Position numbers and translations under genes: made by a program. The notes below the pieces were generated by a model. It was not told where the DNA came from, did no database searches, and saw only the letters and a program-made list of their open reading frames with translations. A stretch of DNA of 64,000 nt from Chloranthus sessilifolius. Its lineage: Eukaryota; Streptophyta; Magnoliopsida; Chloranthales; Chloranthaceae. The stretch lies in contig CM037590.1 in assembly GCA_021018995.1 (NCBI GenBank), positions 65,443,597 through 65,507,596 on the forward strand. Direction: 5' to 3'. Below, one piece after another: positions 22,412 to 33,363 of the stretch (its first letter is position 1; every line of letters starts with the position of its first letter).

Positions 22412-25054
22412 ATGGTTCGCGATCTTGATCCTATATGGGAGTATGGCACTCCTTTGAGACCTAAGAGGCTCAATTCAAAATGCCACTTTTTTCATAAAGA
22501 GTTAAAGGGTGCGGTGTCAACAGACTTAAGAAACACTTAGCTGACAAGCAGGGTGACGTGCAGTCGTGCACTAGGCGTGCCCAAGGAAATTAGGTAGAAA
22601 ACAAAACAACAAATGCAGATCACCAAAGGAAAGAGAGCAGAGACCGAGAGAAGGAATCAAGAGTTTATGGAAACCATATCGCAACCTCACCGTGCTTCAA
22701 TTCCAGTGGACTTGGATGTTGATGATGAAGATCATGAAGAAAGTCAGCTTAGGAGGGTAATGAGGGATAGTTTGAATGAAAGGAGAAGATGGGAGGATGA
22801 ACAGTACACTTCTCATAGATTTCGTTCTTATTTGCATGGACAATCTACATCAGCAGTTGGGGGAGGGTCAAGTCATAACCAAGGCCATGGAGACACAACT
22901 TTACACAGGTCATCCACTGTACGGGAGGGTGGTTCTGGACATCTGATTCTGGTAGTGTTAGACGTTCAGTGGGACCTATGGATCCCTTATTATATAAAAT
23001 AAAGAGCTCCAAGTGGTCCAAGTTGAGCACAACATTCTTGAAGAATTGGGGTAAAAAATTAGGTAAATCAATAGCCAAATTCGTTGTGTATAATCATATT
23101 CTAACTCAAGTGGTCGAATTGTTGTACTTTCAGACCATGTTGGAGAGTAGTGCCGAGGTAGGACCTAAGGTAAAAATCTCAACTGCTTATAAGATAGTTG
23201 ACCCATATTTAGACGATGAAGTGGCCAAGATAAGGGACTATGTACAAAGCTTCGAGAAAGTTTGGGATGAGTGAGGTTCCACAATTATATGTGATGGCTG
23301 GACGGGTGCTACTAAGAAGACCTTAATCAACTTCTTAGTATACAGTTATCAGGGGACAATCTTCATGAAGTCTATTGATGCTTCAAAAATGACAAAGGAT
23401 GCCAATTATTTGTTTGAATTAATGGATGATGTTGTAAGATTGGTTGGGCCACAACAAGTTATACAAATCATCACTGATAACGCAACAAGCCATAAGGCAG
23501 CTAACAACAAACTTTTGGCCACATACAACTACATCTACTGGACCCCTTGCACAACCCATTGTATTGATCTGATTCTCATTAACCTCGGGAAGATGGAAAC
23601 TGTGCATGTTGTTATACAGAACTGTAAGATGATAACCAATTTCATCTACTAAAGTGCAAGTCTAGTCAATTTGATGAAAACATTTACAAACGAAAGAGAC
23701 ATTATGAAGCCTGCAATAACTCGGTTTGCCACCCACTTCGTTGCCCTTCAAAGCTTATATAAGTACAGGGCAGGCTTGAAGAGTCTGGCTGGATCTCCAG
23801 AATGGGTAAGTTATGAAGCCACCATTCCAAAGGCGAAATGACCATTGGCCAACAAAGTGGCTGATACTATCTTCAACTCTGCATTTTGGGACAGTGTCGA
23901 GTACGTTGTGAATGTCATTAAGCCGCTAATGCATGTACTCAGATTGGTAGATGTGGATGACAAACCCACTATGGGGTATGTCTATGAGGCCACGAGAAAA
24001 ACAAAGTTGGCCATTAGAGATAAGTACCCTGAAAGTTACAAGAGATTCTGGAAGGTGATCGATAAAAAGTGGAATGAGCAATTCCACTAAAATCTACATG
24101 CAGCAGGTAATTCATTACTTTAATTAATTGAAAATCATACTTTCATTACATTTATTTTTATGGTTCTAATTAATTGAGATATTTCAATAGGGCATTTCTT
24201 GAACCCCATTTACCAATATAGATGAAATATCAATGTAGATGATGAGGTCTATAGTGGTTTACTAAGTGTGATCCAACAGATGGAGCCAAACATCAACGTT
24301 CAAGAGAAGGCAATGAGAGAGGTAACAAATAATTAATTTTCTCGTATAATTGTTAAGATTATTATTACTGCTATCTGTAACATTGGTCTTCCTTGTTTGA
24401 TAATATTATACAGATTGAGTTCTTTCGAAATAAAATTAGCTCTTTTAGAACGCCCCTAGCATTATCTGAGATCTATAACTAGAAGCCAGGTAAATTAGAT
24501 TTTATTTACTTATGAAAGTTTATAGTCCATTAAATTTGATATATCTACATTATTCAATGTAACCGAATAGTGGATAAGCTTCGGTGATTAGAAGAAAGCC
24601 TATAATTTAAGGAGGATAGCAATTCGAGTACTAAGTTAAACTACATCCTTCTCAAATTATGAGCGAAATTGGAGCACCTTCTTTCTTATCCATACCAAAA
24701 TAAGGAATAGAGTAACCATGGAGAGATTAGAACATTTAGTCTATGTCCATTACAATATGAGATTGAGGGTCAGAAACATTAAAAGAGCGAGCCGTGGTAA
24801 GAATAACTAATAAAATCAAGTTTACTTTCAAAGTGATCCATAAATTTTAATTACAATGTTTAATAAAAAGTATTAATTAATTTTGTATTCTTCTTATGTA
24901 GATGAGGAATGTTTTAATCCGATCGAATTGGATTACATTTTCTCTGAAGATGATCCTTTGAGAGAGTGGATTGAGGAGAGAGAGAAGCTTTAGTTTTAGA
25001 TAGTGAGGGCACAGAATGGTTAGATGAAGCTGAAAGAGCTGTCGAAGGCCAACC
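22412..25054 (+). pseudogene. hAT transposase (BED, DUF659 and dimerisation blocks), degenerate 5' part
   Basis: The order matches plant hAT transposases. An ATG at 22412 starts a BED-finger relic (KCHFFHKELKG; the second Cys is Phe). A charged linker follows (22613-23002). Next is the DUF659-type core at 23160-23652, with ICDGWTGATKK, QIITDNATSHKAANN and PCTTHCIDLIL. A further core exon lies at 23845-24090 (SVEYVVNVIKPLMHVLRLVD, ESYKRFWKVIDKKWNEQFH), and intron-like gaps near 24090-24200 and 24320-24415. The dimerisation block NLRRIAIRVLS...RNWSTFF...LVYVHYNMRLR is at 24590-24800. An acidic tail exon (24900-25000) runs into the gypsy insertion at 25055. Stops at 22538, 23273, 23650 and 24998 make it inactive. 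Wild-type function is DNA cut-and-paste at 8-bp targets. Confidence 0.8.
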
Positions 25055-25059
25055 CTCAC

Positions 25060-27542
25060 TGTAATAGCCCGAAAAATCACACTAAACTATGACCTCGGGA
25101 TCTGTGCCCAATCGGTCATAGGTTTGACCAAATAGAAGTCCAATAGTTAGCATGGGGTGTGATGAATGGACGAGATGTGATGGGTTGTGTGGCTATGTGG
25201 TGTGTGTTGTAAATCTAAAGTCACATACACCTATCGAGGTGCATGTGCTCAACACACAAGCTAAGGGGGAGATAAAAGGGTTTAATAACCCTAAAATCAA
25301 TAGTTTTGGTTGTTGAGAGAGAAGTATAAAAGAGAGAGAGAGGAGTAAAGAGAGTGATCAAGCAAGGAGTTATTGTGGGTGATTGGAAGGGGGATTCAAG
25401 CATTAAAGAGGCCGATTCTGCGTAAAGAATCCGTTCAAGCCAAAGCTGGAACCCTAGCCTTCTAACCACTTGATTTGAAATCAATTTGAGATTGATTAAA
25501 GGTAAATTTTTGTGAATAAAATGCATAGGTTGTAGAGGGTAAATTGTAGTTAAAAATGGTTTAAATTATAGGATAATGGTTTAGAAAAATAGAGGAAAAA
25601 GAGTGGAAAAAGGTTGGGGAGAAACGATCGAAATTTGAATAATTCGATTAATCAAAATTGAGATTCGATTAATCGAAATTCGCCAAGAAGTTGAAAAGTC
25701 AAGGAATTTGAGTTCGATTAATCGAATCGAGTTTCGATGTCGACTTTAGTTTGATTAATCGATTTGAATATCGATTAATCGACTGAGAACCTACAGTGAA
25801 CTCCAGTGGAGGAAAGAAAATAGTTTGGAGAAATCGACTAATCAAAATGGGAATTCGATTAATCGATTTAGAATTTCGATTAATCGATTTGGGGTCGATT
25901 AATCGATTTTGGAAATTCGATCACTCGAATTGAGAATCGACATGATAGGTAGGAAATTTTGATTAATCGAATTGGGTTTCGATTAATCGAATCGGAATCT
26001 CGATTAATCGATTTGAGAATCGATTAATCGATATTGACCTTCGATTAATCGATTTTGGAGTTCGATTAATCGACTGAACTAATTTATGTTGACTTTTGAG
26101 TTTGACTTTAAGATTCTTGGAGGGTCTTGGACCTTCTTGATTACATCTTTAGTGATGTATTTCACATGTTATGTGGTACCATAAGTGATACGTGTGAGCT
26201 AGTGCACAAGGAGCCACGTAGGACCTTGATGCGTTGATCAAACAAAGACTTGAGGTAGGGAACACCTTGAATATGTACTTTATTTTACAAGAGCATGTAT
26301 GTAGTGATATAGAATTCAAATTCAAAATGTTTTATTGCTTAAGAATTGTGAAAAGTGTGTGTGTGTGTGACATCCATAAGAGTAATTATAATGAGCCATC
26401 CCCAGGGGATGAAGAAGTAAAGAGATAAGAGCATCAGGTGTGATGCAAGTGAATGGATACATCCCAGGGATGTATCCAAGATTGAATCATGTTTGATAGG
26501 GCCTAACTGATATAAGATAGGACACTTGCATGGTGAATAACTATATGTAAGGCACCGATATTTTTGTTATTTGAGGTTTGATAGGGTACCCCACCGATGT
26601 GGCGTGATATCCACGACTGACACGGCAGGATATCCGTGACCGATACGCAAGAAACCGTAGGCGCCGGAGGCTTATCCGCATTACGATAAACACACCCTGT
26701 GGGTGTTGATTTGAGACAAGTGAAACCCGCCACCAATCCCTGTGAAAGGGCTTGGGTACTATATTGTATTCCCAGGGAATACGTTAAAAGTGTCTATATA
26801 GATGACGATGATGGGTATCTTATCGGGGCTCGATGCTATATTGCTCGGGGATTACTTAAGTTGAAAGTTTAAGTTTTGCTTTAGGCCTTTTCAGCATCAT
26901 TCATGAGTAAATGAAAGACACGAGTAAACTACCAGTAAAATGTAATACTTTTTAACTGTTTTTATCAGTAATTGCATAGACACATCATGCATGGCATATC
27001 ATGGAATATATGTGAGTAATAATTTATATGTTCAACGGTGTTTTGTTCCCTATTGAGCTAGGATGTAGCTCACCCTATAGACTATACGTCGCAGGTCCAC
27101 TACTAGCAGCTGTCGAGGCTTCAGGAGACGAATGAGTCGGACCTTGCTGACAAAAGAGTTGGAGCCACCTCCTGAGGACTTCTTCTAGAGGACTCCGTTG
27201 TGCCGCTTTGAGGGCTTTTTGATAGAGATTTGTACGGCTTGGTATGTCAAGCCTTGTTTTGGTTGAACAATGTATATATTGGGTTTTGAGATTATTCTTT
27301 TGGGGCGAACCATCCGTGGTGATTGCTATCATCGATGGTTCGGATCGGTTCTCCATTCATGCAGAGGCATGAGGGTAGAACTGTCTTTTGAGAAATGCTT
27401 TTATATGGATTTAAATTCCACAGTTTCATTTACTACTTCATTTTGCTTGATATACCAATATTCCGTGCTTAGCTAAGGGGCACGGTCAAGATGATCGTGC
27501 TGATGGCACGGGTTTTGGGGTGCCGAAATCCGGGCTGTCACA
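25060..27542 (+). repeat. 5' LTR of the gypsy element
   Basis: It starts TGTAATAGCCCG and ends CCGGGCTGTCACA. It contains the palindrome array at 25630-26070, a short (TG)n tract at about 26357 and the GAGCTAGGATGTAGCTCACCC block at about 27055. It is near-identical to 33364-35897 apart from small indels, for example a roughly 50-bp difference in the palindrome array and GC-rich differences near 26640-26750. Confidence 0.95.
25630..26070. repeat. array of TCGATTAATCGA palindromes in the LTR
   Basis: About a dozen copies of CGATTAATCGA, or near matches, are separated by short AT/G-rich spacers such as TTTGGAA and TTGGGTT. The 3' LTR (33950-34405) has the same array with at least one extra unit, so copy number changes between LTRs of one element. 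Confidence 0.88.
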
Positions 27543-27544
27543 GT

Positions 27545-27556
27545 TGGTATCAAAGC
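27545..27556 (+). other. primer-binding site, initiator-Met-tRNA type
   Basis: TGGTATCAAAGC begins two bases after the 5' LTR. It differs by one base from TGGTATCAGAGC, the usual plant site complementary to the 3' end of initiator methionine tRNA, which primes minus-strand synthesis. Confidence 0.88.
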
Positions 27557-27634
27557 TATTTTCTTTTAGCAATTCTAACAATCGTTCTTTTGGTCAGAAC
27601 ATAGGGGCTTCTGCTAACGAAACTTTAGTTTCAA

Positions 27635-28996
27635 ATGCAGCCGCAAATGTCATCTAGAGGAAGGGGCCGACCAAGGGGAGGCCAACAGAGGAGCCTACGT
27701 AGTGGAGATGATTACATCTCTCCTACTAATAGAGTGCCTTTAGGAGGTACTGAGGCCCCAGGGGGCAGTAGTAATAGACAGCATGATGAAGAGGATCGAG
27801 ATCATCAGGATCAAGATCTAAGAGAACAAGAGAGAGTGAGAGAAAGACAAGAAGATAGAGAGGAGCGACAAAGGATGATGCACACTATGGAGACTATGGC
27901 AGCTGCCATGGCACAACAAGCTGCATCCTTTGCAGCTCATGCTTCAAGAGAACAGCAGCCACCTACACCACCTGTAGGACCTGCACTGCCTGTTCCCTCA
28001 TCTTTTACAGAGTTTAGGAGGATGAGACCTCCTTCATTTTCTGGGCAGGCAGACACAATGGCCGCTGAGAACTGGCTTATGGAGATGGAGAAAGTCTTTA
28101 GCGTGCTGACATGCACGGAAGATGAGAGTGTGAGATGGGCAGCTTATATGTTGGATGGGGAGGCTGGGCCTTGGTGGAAGTCCGTGATACGGACTCGGGC
28201 TCAGGAGACCCCAGAGTTGCCTTGGACTTGGGAGGAGTTTGTTGAGGAGTTCAACAAACAATATTTTCCAGAAGTGGTGAGGAACCAACTTGAGATACAA
28301 TTCCTACAGTTAGTGCAAGGGAGGATGACAGTGAGAGAGTATGGGGTGGAGTTTCTACGACTTGCCCGTTTTGCTCCGGATTACGTCGCTACCGACGTGA
28401 TGAAATCCAAGAGGTTTCAGCAAGGTTTGAAGCCTGAGGTTAGGGGAGGCGTAGCTCCATTTCAGCTGAGGACCTATGAAGAGGTCATGAGTAAGGCATT
28501 GGTTGTGGAAGAGGAAAATACAAATAGATATAGACAGAGAGAGCAACAGCGAGGAGGAAATGAACAAGGAAGGACGGGGACCTATGAACCGGTGAACAAA
28601 AAGCCGAGGTTCGTGGCCCAAAATCAGAGACCACAGTTTCAGGGAGGTTTCGGAAGGCCGGCGCAACAACAATACCAACAGAGTTTTCCACTACTTGCGT
28701 CGGGGAGACCTTTACGATATGAGAGCCCTGCCATGTCTATTGACGTCACTATCACACAAGGTTCTCATACTGTTTCTTCCGCACCTCGGGAGACTTGCGC
28801 AAAGTGTGGCAAGCCTCATAGAACAGTGGATTGCAGAGCGGGAACTAAGGGTTGTTTCCGATGTGGCAAGGTGGGCCACTTGATCAAGGATTGCCCCGAG
28901 ACGGATAAAAGAAAGACGGCTTCAGTTGCAGCACCACGACCTATTCAAGCAAGGAAGCCGATCGTTCAGGGGAGAGCCTATGCAGTCACTGCTTAG
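27635..28996 (+). CDS. gag: gypsy Gag polyprotein, 453 residues, intact
   Basis: This is the structural protein that packages element RNA into cytoplasmic particles. An Arg/Gly-rich N-terminus (residues 7-20) and a charged DRDHQDQD segment lead to the retrotransposon-gag core (about 130-300). That core has FSGQADTMAAENWLMEMEK, WAAYMLDGEAGPWW, FVEEFNKQYFP and VREYGVEFLRLARFAP, all diagnostic blocks. A basic Gln-rich linker and a CCHC zinc knuckle, CFRCGKVGHLIKDC (about 412-425), follow; a second Cys pair, CAKCGKPH, lies just before it. The reading frame is complete from ATG to TAG, in contrast to the broken pol, so Gag alone may still be translatable. The start is 92 bases after the LTR, a normal leader length. 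Confidence 0.92.
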   Translation: MQPQMSSRGRGRPRGGQQRSLRSGDDYISPTNRVPLGGTEAPGGSSNRQHDEEDRDHQDQDLREQERVRERQEDREERQRMMHTMETMAAAMAQQAASFAAHASREQQPPTPPVGPALPVPSSFTEFRRMRPPSFSGQADTMAAENWLMEMEKVFSVLTCTEDESVRWAAYMLDGEAGPWWKSVIRTRAQETPELPWTWEEFVEEFNKQYFPEVVRNQLEIQFLQLVQGRMTVREYGVEFLRLARFAPDYVATDVMKSKRFQQGLKPEVRGGVAPFQLRTYEEVMSKALVVEEENTNRYRQREQQRGGNEQGRTGTYEPVNKKPRFVAQNQRPQFQGGFGRPAQQQYQQSFPLLASGRPLRYESPAMSIDVTITQGSHTVSSAPRETCAKCGKPHRTVDCRAGTKGCFRCGKVGHLIKDCPETDKRKTASVAAPRPIQARKPIVQGRAYAVTA

Positions 28997-29027
28997 GAAG
29001 CAGGGAACGTGCATGACGTCATCCAAG

Positions 29028-29194
29028 GTGAGACCCTTTTTAAATTAAAGAAAATCCCGTTTCATTAAAATTTTAGATAGAGAAGGTGCATGCATTAGGA
29101 ATGGTATAGATTCCTTTCTCAATACTAAATCTATATGTGAATTAAGGGTGTATTTTGATGTGTAAATTATTGTATGTATGTATGTATACTATAG
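29028..29194 (+). other. candidate intron between gag and protease
   Basis: This 167-base stretch begins GTGAGA and ends TACTATAG. It is visibly more AT-rich than the flanking gag and pol sequence and has no coding pattern. On its left the gag frame continues after the stop as EAGNVHDVIQ; on its right GTLTIYEKDA fits the start of a gypsy protease segment in the same frame. Splicing, as reported for Ogre-type elements, is one explanation; a simple non-coding insertion is the other. The gag stop at 28994-28996 lies upstream of the donor, so splicing alone would not fuse gag to pol. Confidence 0.4.
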
Positions 29195-29213
29195 GTACTT
29201 TAACTATATATGA

Positions 29214-30629
29214 AAAAGATGCTTTGTTGGATATGACGCTAGAGTGTTGATAGACCCAGGGTCTACCCACTCATTCGTCACTCCACGTTTCGCCAAGAAG
29301 ATGAATATTGTTCCAGAGGCGTTGGATTTCGTCCTATCTGTGTCTATTCCGACTGGAGAGTTAGTAGACACGAAGTTAGCTTGCAAATCCATCATTGTAG
29401 CAGTTCGAGACTTAGAGGTGCATGAATTGGAAGCAAAGTTGATACTGTTAGACATGCAAGGGTTTGATGTGATCCTTAGCATGGACTGGTTGGCGCAGTA
29501 TTGTGCAACCGTCGATTGCAAGGACAAGGTAGTCATTTTCAGACCCAACACAAGAAGATCATTTCGGTTTTAAGGAGTGAGGTCGTCATCTGTGCCATTG
29601 ATCTCAGCAGTAAGGGTCAAGAAAATGATCAGAAAGGGTTGCAGTGGATACTTGGCTTTCTTAAAGGAGGACAAGGAAGAAAAGAATGTCATTTATGAGA
29701 TAGCAGTTGTGCGAGACTTTAAGCGTGTTTCGGAAGAATTGCCTGGATTACCTCCAGAAAGAGAAGTAGAATTCGCCATTGACTTAGCACCAGGAACGGA
29801 GCCTATTTCGAAAGCGCCTTATAGAATGGCTCCTGCTGAGTTAAAGGAGTTGAAGGAACAACTACAAGAGCTTATGGACAAGGGGTTTGTTAGACCGAGC
29901 GTGTCTCCATGGGGAGCACCGGTCTTGTTTGTCAAGAAAAAGGATGGGTCAATGCGACTATGCATTGACTATCGACAATTGAACAAACTCACTGTGAAGA
30001 ACCGCTACCCTTTGCCTAGAATTGACGATCTATTCGACCAACTGCAAGGAGCTAGGTATTTTTCCAAGATCGATCTGAGATCTAGATATCATCAGTTGCG
30101 AGTCAAGGCAGAGGACATCCAGAAGACAGCTTTTCGGACACGGTATGGACACTATGAATTCCTTGTGATGCCGTTTGGATTGACGAATGCTCCGACGTCG
30201 TTTATGGATCTGATGAACCGAGTGTTTAAACCACACTTGGACTCCTGCGTCGTAGTATTCGTTGATGATATATTGATATACTCCAAATCCAAGACGGAAC
30301 ACGAAGAACATTTGAGGATTGCTCTACAGACGCTACGTGAACACCAATTGTATGCCAAACTCAGCAAATGTGAATTTTGGTTGGAAGAGGTTAGCTTTTT
30401 GGGACATGTCGTCTCAAAACATGGTGTCACCGTAGATCCAGCAAAGATAGAAGTAGTGGTTAAATGGGAGCAACCAAAGACAGTGACCGATGTCCGAAGT
30501 TTTCTGGGCTTAGCAGGCTATTATCGGCATTTCGTCGAGGGGTTTTCAAAGATATCGGGACCTCTCATAAAGCTGACACGAAAAGATTCAAGATTTGAGT
30601 GGAGTGAGGCATACGAGAAGAGTTTTTAA
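29214..30629 (+). pseudogene. gypsy protease and reverse transcriptase, broken by stops
   Basis: The aspartic protease (29220-29570) has VLIDPGSTHSFV, holding the DPG variant of the catalytic D-S/T-G, and VILSMDWL near its end. An in-frame TAA at 29571 separates it from RT in the same frame. RT (29740-30629) retains [30 protein letters not shown], the FSKIDL block, [14 protein letters not shown] and the catalytic FVDDILIYS, followed by [13 protein letters not shown]. It ends at a TAA (30627-30629) where the frame should continue into RNase H. Its family role is processing of the polyprotein and synthesis of cDNA from element RNA in the particle. The stop at 29571 and the gag-side frame break would block expression. 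Confidence 0.9.
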
Positions 30630-32213
30630 GAACTCAAAACGAGACTCACTTTGGCTTCAGTGTTAGCGATTCTTTCAGGCAGTGGAGGATACTGGCGATT
30701 ATGCGTTGTGTACTCAACCAACACAAGAAGGTGATAGCTTACGGATCAAGACAGCTGAAAGAACACGAGAAAAATTACCCGACTCATGACTTGGAACTAG
30801 CAGCAGTCATTTTTGCGCTGAAGATTTGGAGACATTACTTGTATAGTGAGACTTTTGAAATTTTCACCGATCATAAGAGCCTCCGATACCTGTTTACACA
30901 GAAAGAGCTCAACATGAGACAGCGCAGGTGGATGGAATTCCTCAAGGATTACGATTGCTCCATACAATACCATCCAGGCAAGGCGAATGTAGTAGCCGAC
31001 GCATTGAGTTGGAAAGGATCAGCTCAGTTAGCTTGTTTGGTTTTGGGTATGCACCGATGGAAATTATTGGAAGACCTGACATTCTACGATGCAAACATTG
31101 AGTCAAAAGCCACCGGATCCTTTTTGGCTAACATATCGGTAAAGCCAGTGATATTTGAACATATCCACGATCTACAGATGAAAGATCCGGCATTAACAAA
31201 GATTCATCAAGACGTGAGTGAAGGCATCAGGTCGGACTTCTCGGTTAAAGAAGATGGTTCTTTATTGTTTAAGGGCCATCTATGCATTCCGGACAATGCC
31301 GATCTAAGACGAACGATTCTTGATGAGGCCCATAAGTCAAATTATGCTATCCACCCTGGTAGCACCAAAATGTACCAAGACTTGAAAAAGAACTACTGGT
31401 GGAGAGGACTGAAGCAAGACGTGGCCGAATACGTGTCACGGTGTTTGAATTGTCAGCAAGTGAAGATTGATCATAGACATCCTGCTAGACTATTGCAGCC
31501 TTTACCAATCCCAGAATGGAAATGGGAATCAATCTCGATGGATTTCATTGTTGGATTGCCCCGTACTGCCAAGAGACACAATGCCATTTGGGTCGTCATA
31601 GACCGATTGACCAAATCAGCGCACTTTTTGCCGTACAATACTACGTATACAGCAAGAAGACTGGCAGACTTATACATGAAGGAGATTGTAAGATTACATG
31701 GGATTCCAAGCAGCATAGTTTCAGATCGTGATCCACTATATACATCCAAGTTTTGGAAGAAATTTCAAGAAGGAATGGGAACACGACTAGACTTTAGTTC
31801 AGCTTTCCATCCTCAAACTGATGGGCAGACAAAGCGAGTGAACCAAGTGATAGAAGACATGCTCAGAGCGTGCATGCTAGATATGCAAGGATACTGGGAC
31901 GAGTATCTACCATTGCTCAAATTCGCATACAACAACAGTTTCCAAACGAGCATTGGCATGGCACCGTATGAAGCTCTGTATGGACGACGATGCAAATCAC
32001 CCCTCAATTGGGAGGAAACAGGTGAGAAATTTGTGTTAGGGCCAAAACTACTTGAAGACAACGCCACCGTCGTTCGAATCATCAGAGAAAGGCTGAAGTC
32101 AACACAGAGTAGACAGAAAAGTTACGCCGACATGAAGCGGACTAGTGTCGACTATAAAGTGGGTGAGCACGTGTTTGTGAAGGTGTCACCTATGAAAGGC
32201 GTAATGAGATTCC
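30630..32213 (+). pseudogene. gypsy RNase H and integrase, C-terminally replaced
   Basis: The region between RT and RNase H (30630-30700) has a small deletion that removes the YTDAS block with the first catalytic Asp of RNase H. The remainder (30701-31010) is open: [44 protein letters not shown]. Integrase follows with the zinc-binding HPG...H...CLNCQ block (31350-31460), the core SMDFIVGLP and [13 protein letters not shown], and [13 protein letters not shown], where the catalytic Glu is Lys (AAG). [17 protein letters not shown] begins the C-terminal domain and is cut at 32213 by foreign sequence. Normal role: RNA removal and insertion of cDNA. Two lost catalytic residues make this copy inactive. 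Confidence 0.9.
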
Positions 32214-33287
32214 ATTATCAAGTGCAATCTCTATCTGTTGCGGCACGACACCGAGCAGATAGATGTAGTGCAACAGGCACTGTATGCGACCTTCTGTGGC
32301 CGGTGGTTTGACGCCACCATGCTCATCCTCGAGGGGATGAGATATATTAAAGGAAAGTTGATGAAGGGTAATTTAAGGCCCAAGGAGAAGATGCCCTATG
32401 CTCGCCTCATCTCGAGCATGTTGGAGTGCTACTCCAACGATCCCTCCTACACCATCTCGCCTCACGAGGTGAGGGCTACGGATCACGTGAAGATGTTTTC
32501 GAAGTCTTCATGGACCCGTAGCTACAACCTACTCAAATGGACCCTACCGGCTCCGGGTCCCGCTCCAGCAGCACCGGTCAGAAGCACCACCACCCCCACC
32601 ACCACGGGACCCACCGTGGGTGGCACACCAGCCGAGCCTTCAAGTGGAGAGGGCCACCTCTCACGAGCCTCACCACACCGCCACCGCCACTCTACACCCA
32701 CCTCATCCTCACAGGCCGCCATCAAGGCCGACCATCGAGGAGGTGTTGGCCCGTATGGAGGCCAACAATGAAAGGATGAACCGGAGGATGGACTTCCTTC
32801 TCTTTCATACCCTCCGCCACATCTACCCTACCGACTACCGCCGCTACCTCACCCAGGAGGAGGAGTGGACAGATGGACGAACAGCCTTCCACCGAGGACC
32901 CGTCTTCCATCCCACCACTGCCACTACAGACGCGGCTCCTTCCACATCTACCTCCGCTCCGCCGACCGAGACACCGCAGCCTCAGCCGCCGCTACCTCCG
33001 ACTACCCAGCCAGCACAGTCTCCACCACCGCAGCCACCAACTGCTCCAATGGACCACTGTCGACCTCGTGGCCATAGTCTTATCTTTCTTTTGTATGAGT
33101 CATGATTGTATACATGTATATTTTGTACGCCAACTCATGTGGCGCCTTGTAAAAATTTAATGATATTAATAAAAATCCAAAATTTTTGTGTAAATTGTTT
33201 CAATTCGTCAACATTTAAGTTAGATGCTTGTATATTGTAACTATCTGTATGCGTCTGAGCCTACTAGACCACCTCACCTGAGAGTGT
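32214..33287 (+). pseudogene. foreign coding-like segment replacing the gypsy chromodomain
   Basis: It is not gypsy sequence and is richer in G+C than its surroundings. One frame (32238-32535) gives a hydrophobic, helix-like segment with [35 protein letters not shown] and EVRATDHVKMF. It shifts frame near 32540-32620 and then gives a Pro/Thr/His-rich stretch. After that comes IEEVLARMEANNERMNRRMD, FLLFHTLRHIYPTDYRRYL (about 32735-32850), and a long Pro/Thr tail to 33060. The layout (globular part, Pro-rich linker, short helix, Pro-rich tail) resembles ORFs annotated as putative plant transposon proteins, but this is a weak similarity judged by eye. It ends before a G13 run at 33288. I infer capture of another repeat ORF or a host gene fragment. 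Confidence 0.6.
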
Positions 33288-33350
33288 GGGGGGGGGGGGG
33301 AGACACCCAGACCGATGAACCTTGGGTTATTTTCGAGGACGAAAATTCCC

Positions 33351-33363
33351 AAGGTGGGGAGGA
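33351..33363 (+). other. polypurine tract of the gypsy element
   Basis: AAGGTGGGGAGGA abuts the 3' LTR. It and the preceding CGAGGACGAAAATTCCC block are standard for this gypsy group, showing that the original 3' end resumes here after the foreign segment. Confidence 0.9.

Noticed and set aside
33288..33300. Run of 13 G
   Set aside because: It is probably homopolymer slippage or assembly uncertainty at the edge of the foreign segment, and not treated as functional.
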